DNA from: Iris pallida
Lineage: Eukaryota > Streptophyta > Magnoliopsida > Asparagales > Iridaceae
DNA: 64,000 nt
Assembly (NCBI GenBank): GCA_029216955.1
Contig: JANAVB010009598.1
Span: 24,703,361-24,767,360, forward strand
Direction: 5' to 3'
The notes under the pieces were generated by a model. The model was not told where the DNA came from and ran no database searches. It was given only the letters and a program-made list of their open reading frames with translations. Every line of letters starts with the position of its first letter. Position 1 is the first letter of the stretch. The translations under genes and the position numbers were made by a program. This document shows, piece after piece, positions 40,433 through 52,099 of this stretch.

Positions 40433-42480
40433 AAGAGCCGACAGAGCAGAGAGAGCTTTGTATGAGCATTCGGTACGTGTATAAGTCCGTGGAAGAGTCA
40501 AAGGGTCACCACTACTGGGGATCTCCCCCTTAACCTTAGATGGGTCATCTGAGGGTTCGTCGCGATTCATTGCTGTGCTTACACACAAGGCTACCCTTCT
40601 TCGAAAGCTCTGCGGGACCACCTATCACTAGTCCTCGGCCGGAGGGGTTTATTGCACAAAAACACCGGGACGTTGTCTTCCGTAGAGGGAAGCCCAACGA
40701 ATGTCAGATGCAAAGCCCCGTACCTCATTAAGATCATATTGGCATACTCTCCCAAAAAAAGAATAGACCCTATTGAAGACGTGAGTGAGGTACAACAAGG
40801 CCATTTCTGTCCACCTTCTCACAGATCCGTACGTGGACGTTATCGCTCATACAGCTCCCAACCAGCAAGCAATTAGCTTTCCTCTGCAAGGAATGGAAGT
40901 GTGGATGAATCGACATCAATCAAATAGAGGTGCCCACGCTCTATCTTGTTGTCGATGCCACGGGATTCGAGATAGCTTGAAAGCGGAGCGGAGGATGCTG
41001 GAGATAAGAAGAAGGGACATCTCTCGACGGGGAAGAAGCTGCACGTCACAAACTAGCTACCAATACCGCCCCGTGGGGTCTCTTTTTCCGGTTTCCAAGA
41101 GGTGTCAAACCAGAAAGAAAGATACTGGTCATCCCTTAAGAGATGCCTAAAGGGCACAAAACCAAAACAAGAGATAGAGCTGGGGTTAAAGATGTCTCGT
41201 ATTGTTTGCTCCCATAAAGTCAAGCTTCTTTAGGTTTAGGACGCTTTCCTTAGATCTTCTTAGAAAGAGAAAAAGGTGAGTAATTGAGTATTTAAACATC
41301 CTGCTATCTAAAAGTAGATAGGGTATAGCTCAAAAGTTAATCTATCTAGGGTTGAAGGTTCTAAAATTGCAAAAAGCACTTTCTTCTTAACTTAGTAGCT
41401 AGCTCAACCATTTCATCATCTTAAAGTTTTCCTGAGCACATGGAGTGGAAAGATCAAGTATCCAGTCAGTCTATCACCAATCAGATTTTGAAGTCTCGGT
41501 TGGCTTCTGTCAGTAAGAAGAGAATCATAACGGAGATTTAGGAAAGAAGAAGTTTCATCTTTCTACTTAGCGCACAAAAACTTCTATAATGAAGGGGCGA
41601 AAGCACACTTGGCTCTTCTCATTCATGTTGAAGAAAGAGGGGTTGATCTCCACCAGGTCTAAGAGTATATCAAAAGTGATACAGAGAGAATGAAGAATGC
41701 CGTGTTTTAGCATTTCATGAATATGGTGCTAACTTTTGCTTTATGCTCTCCTAAAAGATAGTGAGCTACTTCTACTACGTTAAAAAAGAAGTGAAATCGA
41801 ACCCACGGAGCGGTGACCTATGGCAAAGTGTCATTTCACAGACACATCTCGTCTGCTACCTTTCCGTCATATGATGGCTTCTTTTTTTTGGTCAAAGGTC
41901 CATTACCGACCGCACAATCTGGCAGATTGATGCTTCAGCCAGGCGCTTGTGACTTTCTCGCGAATGAAGGGGCCGGACAACACCCTTTGTCTTCCTTGAT
42001 GTACATTCGGATGGAATGGCTACTGCTTGCGGATACAGCAGGTCTTGCCTTTCAAAGGCAACCTTAGGATTTTTTAGTGTAGTCTTCGTCTCCCTTTTTT
42101 GATCTTCATCTTTAGGACATGACCCTACCCTATTCTCGAACCCTCTGCCGAGCTCTACCCTGCCCGTATTTCTTTTGAAGGGGGCCAAAGAAATGTCTCC
42201 ACCTGTACTTTTTTCAAAATTCTACTGAACGGGTCGATCCTTCCCTCCGTTTGTTTTTGCAACTTATCCTACGGTCTCCTCGCCAAGAGCTCCCCGACGA
42301 CGACAGAGGAACCAACCTGCCTGCTGTGGTGGGGCGGCTTTTTAGTTGAACAATAAGACCTGGACGATTATCCCTACCCTTGGTAGCTTCCGAGAAGCAA
42401 AAGAAAAGAGAGTCAAGGCGATGTAATCGATACAAGCATAGTGGTCTAATGACAAGAGCCGACGACGAAAGCTCGGGACG

Positions 42481-42514
42481 GAGCCGTATGATGCGGAAGT
42501 CTCACGTACGGTTC
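42481..42514 (+). ncRNA. Group II intron domain V (and likely domain VI)
   Basis: 34 nt starting GAGCCGTATGATGCGGAAGT and ending CACGTACGGTTC. The basal stem GAGCCGTA/TACGGTTC, the two-base bulge and the GGAA apical loop fit the domain V consensus. One upper-stem pair is mismatched. The next bases (GGGAGTGGCTACCCACT, 42523-42539) can form a domain VI hairpin. This is typical of plant mitochondrial introns. The host gene is not identified, and the intron 3' end would lie around 42550-42565. Confidence 0.7.
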
Positions 42515-43553
42515 CCTGAGAAGGGAGTGGCTACCCACTGGAGCTTCGACCAACCACCACCGGTCAATTCTGCTTTGGGGCCACCCCTTACTCTACTCAT
42601 TGATGTGCTAACTTACAAGTGCCAATGAGGGGAGTCTATATCAGCTGACCGGAGAAAGGCTAAGCTTACTTTGCCACGGCACCTTGGAAGCAAGCTATTC
42701 TTCTCATTCCGAACTGAAAGAATAGATTACCTCCTTAGCTTAGTCGAGCCAGTTCTCACTCCCTTTGCTTTGGTCGCCTCTCCTTATCCGTTTTCTAACC
42801 TTCCATCTATGGACCTTTTCTTTCATAGGGCATCTAATCCTGCCAAACGAGAAGTTCGGTTCAGTTCAGTTGTTGCAATTGGACAAGAAAAGCTATAAGC
42901 TTTACATAGTCTTGTGATTTTCTCTTTCTTTGGCTTGATCGAAGGTTCCTATTATTTCAAAGAGAAAGATTAGGCTTGGCGAGAAAGAGGCATTCATTAC
43001 TTTCGAATCTTCGTCTTCATTTTCCTTCTTCGACACTCCCAGAGGAAGAACTGAACTATTATTCCCTCTAGTTGGCTCTTAGGCCAGATAAGCATGATCG
43101 ATGACGGCCCCTTTCCTATGCACCGATAGAGATGTTGATTCCTGAGACCTTACCGTCACGGATCTAGTTGTAAGCTAGATTCACAGACAGGTTTGGCCTA
43201 GCTTCCCTTCGCATCTGTTGTTACCGGCTGTGAACGACCTAGGTGAACCTGCAGGTGAACGAACAAGGAAAGTAGAGGATTTGGATAGGCGAGTCAAGGC
43301 GAGCGAAGTGAGGAGGAATCGAGCTATACTATAATAAATATCTTCAGGTAGTGAAGGGCTTGAACATCGCTACTGCCCCGGGAGTCCAATACCTTCGCTA
43401 CTGGTTTCACTCTTGTCCGTTTCACCCTACCGGCGCTTTTCACCTTCGCTACTGGTTTCCCTTTCTATTCTAAGGGGAACGAGCAGAAATCAGGCCCTAC
43501 TTAGTTGACTGACAATGACAAAGGCGACCGGACATCGTCTTTTGAATTGAATC

Positions 43554-43619
43554 TTTAGTAGTCTATCAGTGGCACGAAGCGGCTTTGCCCCGGGGAGCGA
43601 AAGGTTATACCGCCCCGTG

Positions 43620-43710
<91 letters not shown>

Positions 43711-43777
43711 TTTTAGTAGTCTATCAGTGGCACGAAGCGGCTTTGCCCCGGGGAGCGAAAGGTTATACCGCCCCGTG

Positions 43778-43782
<5 letters not shown>
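43554..43782. repeat. About 70-bp direct duplication split by (TA)n and T-run, right end of organelle-like insert
   Basis: TTTAGTAGTCTATCAGTGGC through CCGCCCCGTGGGTATA occurs at 43554-43623 and 43712-43782. A TA run and 13 Ts lie between them, and a second long TA run (43783-43869) leads back into LTR W. Confidence 0.9.
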
Positions 43783-43873
<91 letters not shown>

Positions 43874-44206
43874 CAATTTAAAAGTGGGCTAGGCTTAGTT
43901 TAATAAAGATTAAAATAGGACATTATAATATGGGATGGTCTTGGTCGGGACAAAATGGTCCAAACAAATACATGTAGCCTTGAAGACCCGTCAAAATATG
44001 TATAGCCAATAAATACAATTTATCACATATATGGGTTTCAGGCTTACCAATAAATCTGTTTAAGATCATGATAGTCCATAGTCCCGTTATAATTATAAAA
44101 TATATATAAATATAAATAATAAATATTGTTTTAAAAGTATCCAAAAATTATTATTCAAGCAAAAATAAAATATAAAAAAATATTTTAAAAAATCTGGGAT
44201 CTTACA

Positions 44207-45898
44207 TTCTACCCACCTTAAAATAATTTCATCCTCAAAATTAAAAATAACTCACAAAAATAAAAAGGTATGCTAATGTTTCTCAGATTACTCAAGGGGT
44301 GTGCTACGTTACTATGGCTACTCATAATTAAGCAAGTATCAATCAATCAAAAATTAATTTCCTAGTCCATATCCCTATCGTTACACTTGTAAATTGTCAC
44401 CTTCAGTCACTCCTTGTGTTGCTACTCCATCTTTAACAATCATGGCAAAGGCCTGTCCTGGTCGCTATGCTCCTGCCTGCTGTCTAGCCTGAGCAAACTC
44501 TGTCGTCTGGTCGGGGAGCGATCCGCGCGGATATCCTTCTTATGTTGCTGGTGGAATTGTTAATTGTGGTGTTGCTCCTTCAATACGCTTTTCGAGGCAA
44601 TTTTAAATCTAGTGTTGATCGGAGCCATAACGCAAACAAAGCCTTAATCTTCGACGACAATCCCTTTGGACATGTCCTCTCCTATTACAGTACTGGCAAA
44701 TAGAAATCGTTGGTGTATGGAGTGTCTCTCCGGGCCTCCTGGTGGTGCTCTAGCTGACGGTGATGCTGCATGTGGACGCTTTTGGCTGGCCTCCTTTCGG
44801 TGGACTCGCTATAAGCGTCATGCTACTGTGAGGACTCCTGAGTAGGTGGTTGGTGCAGCGGCTCCGATAAGCTCATGTAATCTATAACTCAGACCATCGT
44901 AGAATTTTTTTGCCTTTTCCTCATGTCTGGATCAGTGTAGGTGCGAAGCGGCTCAACCGTAAAAACTCGCCATTGTGTTCTTCTACAGTCATGTTGCCTT
45001 GGACATGCTGAAGGAACTGGCTTTGAAGTTCTGTTCTGAAGGTAGCCAGGATATACATCTCTTGGAAGAGTTTGGAGAACTCTTCCCAAGTGACATTATC
45101 CGGGCCAAGCCATCTTTCTTCCGTGAACCACCAGTGTATGCATTGCCAGTCAGTTGCATCCTGACGACAATCATCCAATGCTCATTCGGTAAATATGCTG
45201 CCTCTAACTGGTGCTGGATGTTGGTGAGCCATTCATGAACTTCTGTGGCCCCTTCCTTGCCCGAGAATTTGGTTGGCTTTAACTAGTAAAAGTCTGCAAG
45301 TATTCCCGTCGCTAGCTGACGAGCTGATGGAGTCGCCCTCTCTAAAGCTACCATAATGCGATCCTCCATGTTCTCCACCTGTCTCCTCTGAGTCTCCATC
45401 TGGATCTGTTTTTGCGCTTAAATCATCACATAAAATGTCTGGAACAGCTGCTGCGGGTCCATTAGCTGTCTATGGTAAGGGAATGACATCGGTGGAATTT
45501 GTGGCATAGGTGACATCGGTGGGATATCATCTCTGATGAACCTCAATGGGTGCAAAGTAGTTGGGTCATCTGGTTGAGTAGAAGAACCTCCAACCGGTGG
45601 CATAGTCGCGTCGACGTGAGTCTCAACTGCTTTCTGCGGAGTAATCCCGGGATTCTCGTCGCCGGCTTGTGAGTCTATTACACTGCACGTAGAAGAAACT
45701 TATAAGGTAAGAACAGATGATATCAAGCATGATGCAAGTCAAGAAAATAAATTTCGAAATCGATTAGAGATCAAGGACATATAATATATGTAGATGAGAT
45801 CCAATGGGTCTTTTCTATCCTATTAGCAGGCTCACGTCTGTATAGTAACGTAACCGAAGTAATTTAAAATCGGACCTGCATAGGCCACCACAAAAACA
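44207..45898 (-). pseudogene. Element W interior: gag-only, frameshifted Ty3-type gag
   Basis: Read on the minus strand from the leader at 45898. N-terminal frame 45603-45418 (Pro/Met/Gln-rich). Then a capsid-like stretch: KPTKFSGKEGATEVHEWL around 45280-45240 and TWEEFSKLFQEMY, QGNMTVEEHNGEF in the frame 45178-44921. These match the Retrotrans_gag pattern. A CCHC knuckle follows at about 44702-44655: CQYCNRRGHVQRDC. Frame changes and stops (near 45415, 45255 and 45175) break the gene. No protease, reverse transcriptase or integrase follows; 300-400 bp later comes the polypurine tract and the 3' LTR. The element therefore has only a gag relic and would be non-autonomous. Confidence 0.75.
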
Positions 45899-47928
45899 TG
45901 TAACGCCTCAGTCCCAAATTATGTAGGACCAGGTGTACGTATACATGTCAACAGCATATCACCAATGGGCCAATCTACTTAACAAGCCGAATATCGAATG
46001 CTTAAGTTGTAAATCATGATAGAAAAATCCATAGCAAACAACACAGGCCACAAATACAGTGCTAAGCTCATCCACACATAAAACATGATACAGAGATAAC
46101 GAAAATAATAATGAAACTGTCCAATAGTAAAGATTATAAAGAAATATATGGAGAAAATAACCCGTCATCACACCATAAAAATAAAAGAGTATCCAACTAC
46201 AAGTCTGCTAAAAAAATAGAAATATAAATAGCAATGGCTAAGATAAGCATGACATGAATCAAGAAAAGTCCTCCAAAGCTATCTCGTCGTCCTGCGTTGG
46301 TAAGGCTACAATATCAGCTCCTGAACCGTAAACCTCGGGGTAAATCTCCTCGTCTTTACTTGGAAAATAACCAAGTCCTCAGTGGACATAGCAAGACACA
46401 TAATATACAAGCCTACTTTGACAGTAATAACATGCATAAAAAGACAGAAAATGGTACAAGAAATAAAGACTGAAAAATACATAGTACAAGAGTGAAAACA
46501 TAAAGAATGTGGCATGCTGCCAAGAATCATGTGCTAGTAAACGCGACTACAAGTAAATCGGGGTAAACCACAACCCAGTAGTAGCTAACAGCCCTATAGA
46601 TTGTGGCCAGGTGGTTGCTAACAACCTATAGTAAGTCTTTATCGTAGTCTGGTGGTTGCTAACGATTGAGAGTGGTTGAGTATAGTCAACGTCTAATAAC
46701 AATATTCCTGCCTAAACTTCAAGTCCAGTCAATTATGTCTAGTCCAAGATAAGTCAATGCCAAGGGAACAGGTCATAGGAATACACTACGATAAATCCCA
46801 AGACACATACATGAATAGAAAAAGATAATATGACAGATAATGATATAAAATAGAACAATCTACTACGTGCACGTAAAACTAGGAAAGAAAGTAAATGACA
46901 TGAGTATGAACTGATATAATGAGAGAAAATAACAGAGAAATAAGAAACATGTTTAAAGTATACTGTACATTTCAACGAGGTATACTTGCCTGCAAGTTGC
47001 CTAAGTCCACTCCCAAGTCTTAGACCAAGGCCTAATGAAGAACAAACATATATAAACACAAAATTAACATCCTATAATATATATTTTTATATATAATAAT
47101 ATATTTTACTAGATCCAACCATCCTATAGTAGTTATTTGATCTAATTTAATCCAACCTACTTTCTGCTAGTCTAAATAATCAAATATAATTAACTACTTA
47201 ATCCAATTAACTACGTATTAAATATTCCTTAAATGATGGGTAATTTCAAAATAAAAGTAAAAGATAGAGGCTAAGTGAAAATCTTTATACTATGCCAGGA
47301 TGTTACCTCGAAAAGAGAGAGCATTATCATATATGTGTATATATGTTGAAAACCCTTTCTTAAATAAAGAATTGGTTATATATGTTTAAGTGGAAGATAA
47401 GGGGGTTAAGTGCAAACTTTGTACTTCTTTACTACTTTAGATTTTGGGGGAGAAGAAAAGGTGAGTCAGCAGCTTACTCCTTAGGAGTCGTATGAAAAGA
47501 CAAAAATAGGGGTGTATGTATAAATTACCTACTCAATTAATGTTGTGTTGGAAAGAGAGAATTACTTTTCTCCTTCTCTTTCATATACGGTACATATGTA
47601 GATGGTGTATAGAAAAAAGACAACATGATTATCAATACGCTATTCATCTTCTTCTCCAATATTATATTAACAACAAATAGTTCTTTATCGAGCGAGCTTG
47701 ATATATATGAACTAAGAAAGAGAAGGAAAAAGAATATAATCCTAACTTATTATATATCACCTTTTTTTCTTTCTACCAGTATAACATACGCCAATGGTGT
47801 CTATAGCCATCAATAAATATTTAGGAGGATGCGTTACGAAAGAGTCGACGTACGCGAAGGCGTCGGCGTGTCAGCGGGTCGACGAGTGCGACGTGGGTCA
47901 CTGGGTTTCTCCAAAGAAGGAAGATGGT

Positions 47929-47960
47929 CACTACAACAAAAATACCATTTAATGACGGCT
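47929..47960 (+). repeat. CACTA-2 left terminal inverted repeat
   Basis: CACTACAACAAAAATACC followed by ATTTAATGACGG. It pairs with the right end at two or three mismatches over about 30 bp. Confidence 0.9.
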
Positions 47961-48240
47961 AAAAACCGTCATTAATTAAGAACCATGACGCTTTTTTTTC
48001 TTCATCCAAGCGTTATGAAATCGGGTGTTATAAATGTTTTTCAAAGCGTTATAGATAAATATTCCGAAAACGTCATTAATAGACTTAATTTCTGCTACGT
48101 TTTATTTTGAAAGCGTTATGGATAGTTTTGTAAAACCGTTATGAATATGTAATATGGTTGGAAGTCAGGACATTTTGAAAGCGTTATGATTGGTCATTTG
48201 TATCACATTTATAACGCTTTATACTGCATGTTATACATTC
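47961..48240. repeat. CACTA-2 left subterminal repeats
   Basis: Repeated AAGCGTTATGA, AAACGTCATTAAT and AACCGTTATGAAT words in both orientations. Similar words occur at 53600-53740 near the right end. Confidence 0.7.
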
Positions 48241-48852
48241 CAAACACTGCTCAATTCAATTCGAAAACCACCACTTTGAACCATATTCACAACAAAACAT
48301 TGAAATGTAACATTAATCTCCATTTTATTGTCTCAAAATATGATACATTCCATTGTCTCAAAATAGAGTACACTTTAGCTATCATTCTACATTTCTCAGG
48401 CCATATATACATCCTTTCAAAAATATATAGAGTATCCAATATAGCTAGTACACTTTACATCAAAACTATCCACATGAAAACATCCCACACCATAACATAC
48501 AACTTAGTCACATGAAGACCTGTCCACAGCACCTGTACCCTGCAAAAGATAAAATAAGGTTTAATAAATGTGATATAATGATGTATATATATGTAACTAT
48601 AGGATCTTGAATGATGTATAAGTCCTGATTAAAAACACACATTAAGATCACAATTCAACATATGTTGTGGGAAACTGTTGTGTGGAGTTTCTGTCAGATT
48701 CATCTTGTGTGGAGTTTCTGTCATATTCAATATATGTTTGAAGTTTTGAACTTGTGAGGAAATTATGATTGAAGGAAATATAGTCAGGTAACACTTGTAG
48801 ATAATGTGTAAACAGTAATAATCAACCAGAGATCTACAAGGATAATTTCTGA

Positions 48853-48930
48853 CAAGCCTCTCCAGAAATCATTTGCAGCAAGCCTCTCCAGAAATCATTT
48901 GCAGCAAGCCTCTCCAGAAATCATTTAGAG
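48853..48930. repeat. 26-bp tandem repeat, three copies
   Basis: Unit CAAGCCTCTCCAGAAATCAT plus TTGCAG. The first two copies are identical and the third is diverged at its end. It lies inside CACTA-2, downstream of the captured exons. Confidence 0.9.
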
Positions 48931-49484
48931 CAAGCCTCACCCAGGAGTTCAGCACCAGTCCGTAAAATTCGTAAAAGGTTAGTATCAGGCTGATGAGCAG
49001 TTCGAGAATTTTATCAGTTCTCTTCTGCAGCTGTCTCAGATTTAAGTCATATTTCATGGGACACCCCATCTTGATGATAGAAGGCTTAGACTACAATGAT
49101 TTTAAATGTGTACAAGTATTGCTGTCAAGCTCTCTGTGACCTATTCTCAAAATGATATTTTAGGTGTGCATTTCATTTAGCTATATAAAGAGTGTAGGCC
49201 TATTCTTGATGTTGGTGTTGCTTGAAATATAAAGCAAAAATAAAGAACGATACTTGGGCACAATTTAACCTTAGTGGAGTGGATTTCACTACACTTTTTT
49301 GCCCATTTAATTCCTCAATTCCCCTATTTTTTATATATTGAAAATGACGTCAGTTAATAGATAAAAACTAAGGCATTGACCTAATTGTTAACAATTGATG
49401 CGAGGTGGAAGCAACCAAGGCAATATAATTTGAAGATTTATGAGGTGCTTTCTTTTCTATACATATTAAGGCCAAGAATCATAC

Positions 49485-50600
49485 CTTGGATACATCAGGA
49501 AAGAAAGACGAGTCGACGCCTAGTATATCATTAAGTATAACAGGTGGAAGCATCCTGCCAAACCATATATTGAAGCTGAACCCATCATCAAAAATATATA
49601 GGCCTGTGGAATCTAAGCTCTGTGCTGTTAAAGCTAGCTGTTTCGAAGATGCCTCAAATTCGTCTAGGGCCTGCAAGTATAAGATTGGTAAACAAAGATT
49701 ATCCACGCCAACTAATTCCAGATATTGTTGAAAGCAGTAAGTGGATGGTGTTTTCAATGAATTTTTCTTTCAATCCAAAGTAATAAAATCCTCTTTAAAA
49801 CCTACGCACATGCATCTTTAACTTGTCACACTAGAACAACAAAGTAACCAAATCACAAGTTTTAACAAATGTTGTAAACATATTAGAGATTAAGTTTTCA
49901 CACTTCCTAGCAGTCATATAATAAGAAATTACTTAAATCTCAAGAAAGTTCCAACCAAAGGGTAACGATTACACTTGTAGTAGACTATAGCCAAGAAAAA
50001 TGTTCCAGAAGGTTCACATTACCTTTGTGAGGTACTCATCTACTCTAAGCAAGCTGGGGTAAAGAAGTTTGAGCATCCTTCTTACTGGTAAAATCATCAT
50101 ACTGTGACCAGCTGCACAACGATCGTCTAGGGAAGCATCAGCATATCCTCCGCGAAGTGCTATAGACTTGCAAAGGGATAGTACATACAGTGGCAATAAC
50201 TTTAAAGATTCTGGATAGATCAGCCGGCCACCCAATCGGTGCTGCACTGCATAGAGGCTGCGGTATTCCTGAAGGCTCTTCATAATCTTCAATTGAATAA
50301 GCTGGCGAGCATCCTCCAGTTTATGTGATAGTGTGTGCTCGATAGCTGTAAGATTTGTACCATATGATAAAAAGTAGTATCTCAAAGAAAAGATAAAAAA
50401 AAGAGTAAGTATATACTAATTATAATTGACCATTGTAAGGATACAGGAAAGATCTTAGAACTGACCAAGCCTACTCAATAATGAAATGATGGTACCAGTA
50501 TCAGCTCGCTCGGTGGTACATTTCACCGAGATCTGTCACAACAGGTGCAGCCGCTGTATGTACCCTGATACGTCTTTCACCAGAAGAGGAAGTATATCTT
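49485..50600 (-). pseudogene. SEC24: Captured SEC24 (COPII coat) gene fragment in CACTA-2
   Basis: Three exons on the minus strand with GT/AG borders: about 50600-50466 (GERRIRVHTAAAPVVTDLGE), 50345-50023 (helical domain, including QHRLGGRLIYPESLK, GGYADASLDDRCAAG and LYPSLLRVDEYLTK), and 49670-49485 (gelsolin-like start, STGLYIFDDGFSFNIWFGRM). SEC24 proteins select cargo in the inner COPII coat at the ER. These are consecutive parts of the second half of the protein, with introns retained, so the capture was from genomic DNA. The first exon has a 4-bp duplication (GAGC twice, plus-strand 50504-50511) that shifts the frame. N-terminal and final C-terminal parts are missing. It cannot make a working SEC24 but could produce sense RNA. 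Confidence 0.9.
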
Positions 50601-50641
50601 GTGATTGTTAAGTAAATATGATGGCATCAATCGTCCTGCAT

Positions 50642-52020
50642 TAAAAAAATCAGTGCCATAGAAACTCATGACTCATGACAGCATATTAGCAAGCATGACA
50701 GAGAGTTGTTCACAATGTGTGGAGATGAGGAACATCTTCAGTGCCCCATCTCTAGTAAAGGTTAGGACATGCATTCGTGGACAGATCCTTTGTGGCTTAA
50801 GCTATATTTGCATGATTGTTTGTCTACTGAAATAAGAATCCTTGGAGATGACATGGATTTAGTCAAATGCAGTTTATGTCCTGCCAGTCAACAAAATATT
50901 TTGCTAAACACCATAAGAGATTACTTCAAACAATCAGGACTTCATAATTAATGAAGCTCACTTATCAAAGTCAAATTATGGAAGAATATTCCGAGGCCCA
51001 TATTATATGTGATCCATACATAAAATCATGAAAAGTGAATAAAAGTTTTGTACTACTACTTAGTGTTGTATCCGCAATTGGTCTACAAGGAATCTAAAGG
51101 GTGAAATTAGATATTTGTACCGTGTCAAAGTATTACTTAGATTATTACTATCATTTTGTTCGTATTAATTAGAAAAACAATAAATCAGAACCTTTCATTT
51201 GACATCAGTCAAATACAACTACTTGCAAGCATCATCTCCAAATTAGAAGAGAGAACAAACAACGAGACTTTCTAGAAGTACTTATTAAAGCTTGACACAT
51301 AAACTGGACTCCTACACTAAAGGTAAGGCAGATGATGTAGGTTGGCAGGAAAAATGAAAATGACAAATATAAACAAAATGTAATATAAAACTCAAATAAT
51401 GTTTTGAATTCATCCAAAGGAATTACCTCTAAGAGAAGTGAAGCACCTCTAAGTCTAAGATGTCTCGCAGCCAGTAAGATAAATCAATAATGAGAACCAA
51501 ATTAACTAAAGGACTGTCATGTTACTCGGATAAGCTATTGTTGTTCTACTGGCATGAGAGAGATGTACAATAGTCACTAATGTACATATCATTACATTGA
51601 AAATTTGAAATTTATGATTCCAAATCAAGAACATGTATTTCTAGCAAATAATATTTTGGCCTGACGATGCCATGATAGTTTGGTACTTAATAAATACTTT
51701 GATCCTGGACCAACTACTTGATGTACAATTTGGTAGGCTACTTGGGGCCAACCATTGTAGCTGAATGTTAAACGAATGCAGCATATCGTGCCTCTAGAGT
51801 AGATTCGGTTTGATCAGGCTAGGGTGGTAGCTTAAGCCACAAAGGATCTGTCCATAATCAATCTATGGCACTGATATTATAATTGTGCAAATATAGCTTA
51901 AGCCACAAAGGATCTGTCCATAATCAATCTATACCAAAAAAATCAGTGCCATAGAAACTCATGACTCATGACAGCATATTAGCAAGCATGACAGAGAGTT
52001 GTTCACAATGTGTGGAGATG
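50642..52020. repeat. Duplicated segments within CACTA-2
   Basis: About 87 bp at 50642-50728 (CAGTGCCATAGAAACTCATG onward) recurs at 51934-52020, and GTAAAGGTTAGGACATGCAT recurs at about 50754 and 52071. A CCACAAAGGATCTGTCCA phrase occurs twice at 51838-51920 and inverted at 50779-50800. This points to internal rearrangement of the captured region. Confidence 0.75.
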
Positions 52021-52099
52021 TGGATAAGAAACATTGAGTGTGATTGGTGAAAATGTGAGGCATAGAGCTAGTAAAGGTTAGGACATGCATGATGCATGG

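Larger units (their letters stand above)
40095..43782. other. Organelle-like (probably mitochondrial) DNA inserted in W LTR 1
   Basis: About 3.7 kb of balanced-GC sequence unlike the AT-rich LTR around it, with plant mitochondrial style (TTCGCTACTGG and GGGGAGCGAAAGG phrases, many short purine blocks). It contains a group II intron domain V (42481-42514). Open frames are short and I cannot assign an exon. The left end is a tandem copy of 154 bp (40095-40248 and 40279-40432) and the right end a tandem copy of about 70 bp (43554-43623 and 43712-43782), each separated by (TA)n. It is most simply a nuclear copy of mitochondrial DNA, although an assembly join cannot be excluded from sequence alone. 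Confidence 0.6.
37630..44206 (-). repeat. Element W LTR 1 (3' LTR), interrupted by organelle-like DNA
   Basis: Begins TGTAACGCCTTAGTCCCAAA and ends TGGGATCTTACA. Without the insert it is about 2.8 kb and collinear with 45899-54667 once CACTA-2 is removed. The polypurine-type tract (minus strand AAGGTGGGTAGAA) follows at 44207. Contents include short repeats of AGCCCGGTGGTTGCTAAC (38340-38400) and GAATGGAAGAGGTTGGGGGT (39715-39815). The insert enters at the LTR's own (TA)n, after ATAAAAGGCTATATA (about 40060-40094), and the LTR resumes at about 43870 (GGGTCAATTTAAAAGTGGGC). Confidence 0.85.

Noticed and set aside
40095..43782. Mitochondrial protein genes in the organelle-like insert
   Set aside because: Frames up to 121 codons exist but none shows a mitochondrial protein I can name; only the intron domain V is secure.
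48869..49069. Possible extra captured exon (66-codon minus-strand frame) in CACTA-2
   Set aside because: Overlaps a 26-bp tandem repeat and does not fit the SEC24 C-terminus; no other family recognised.
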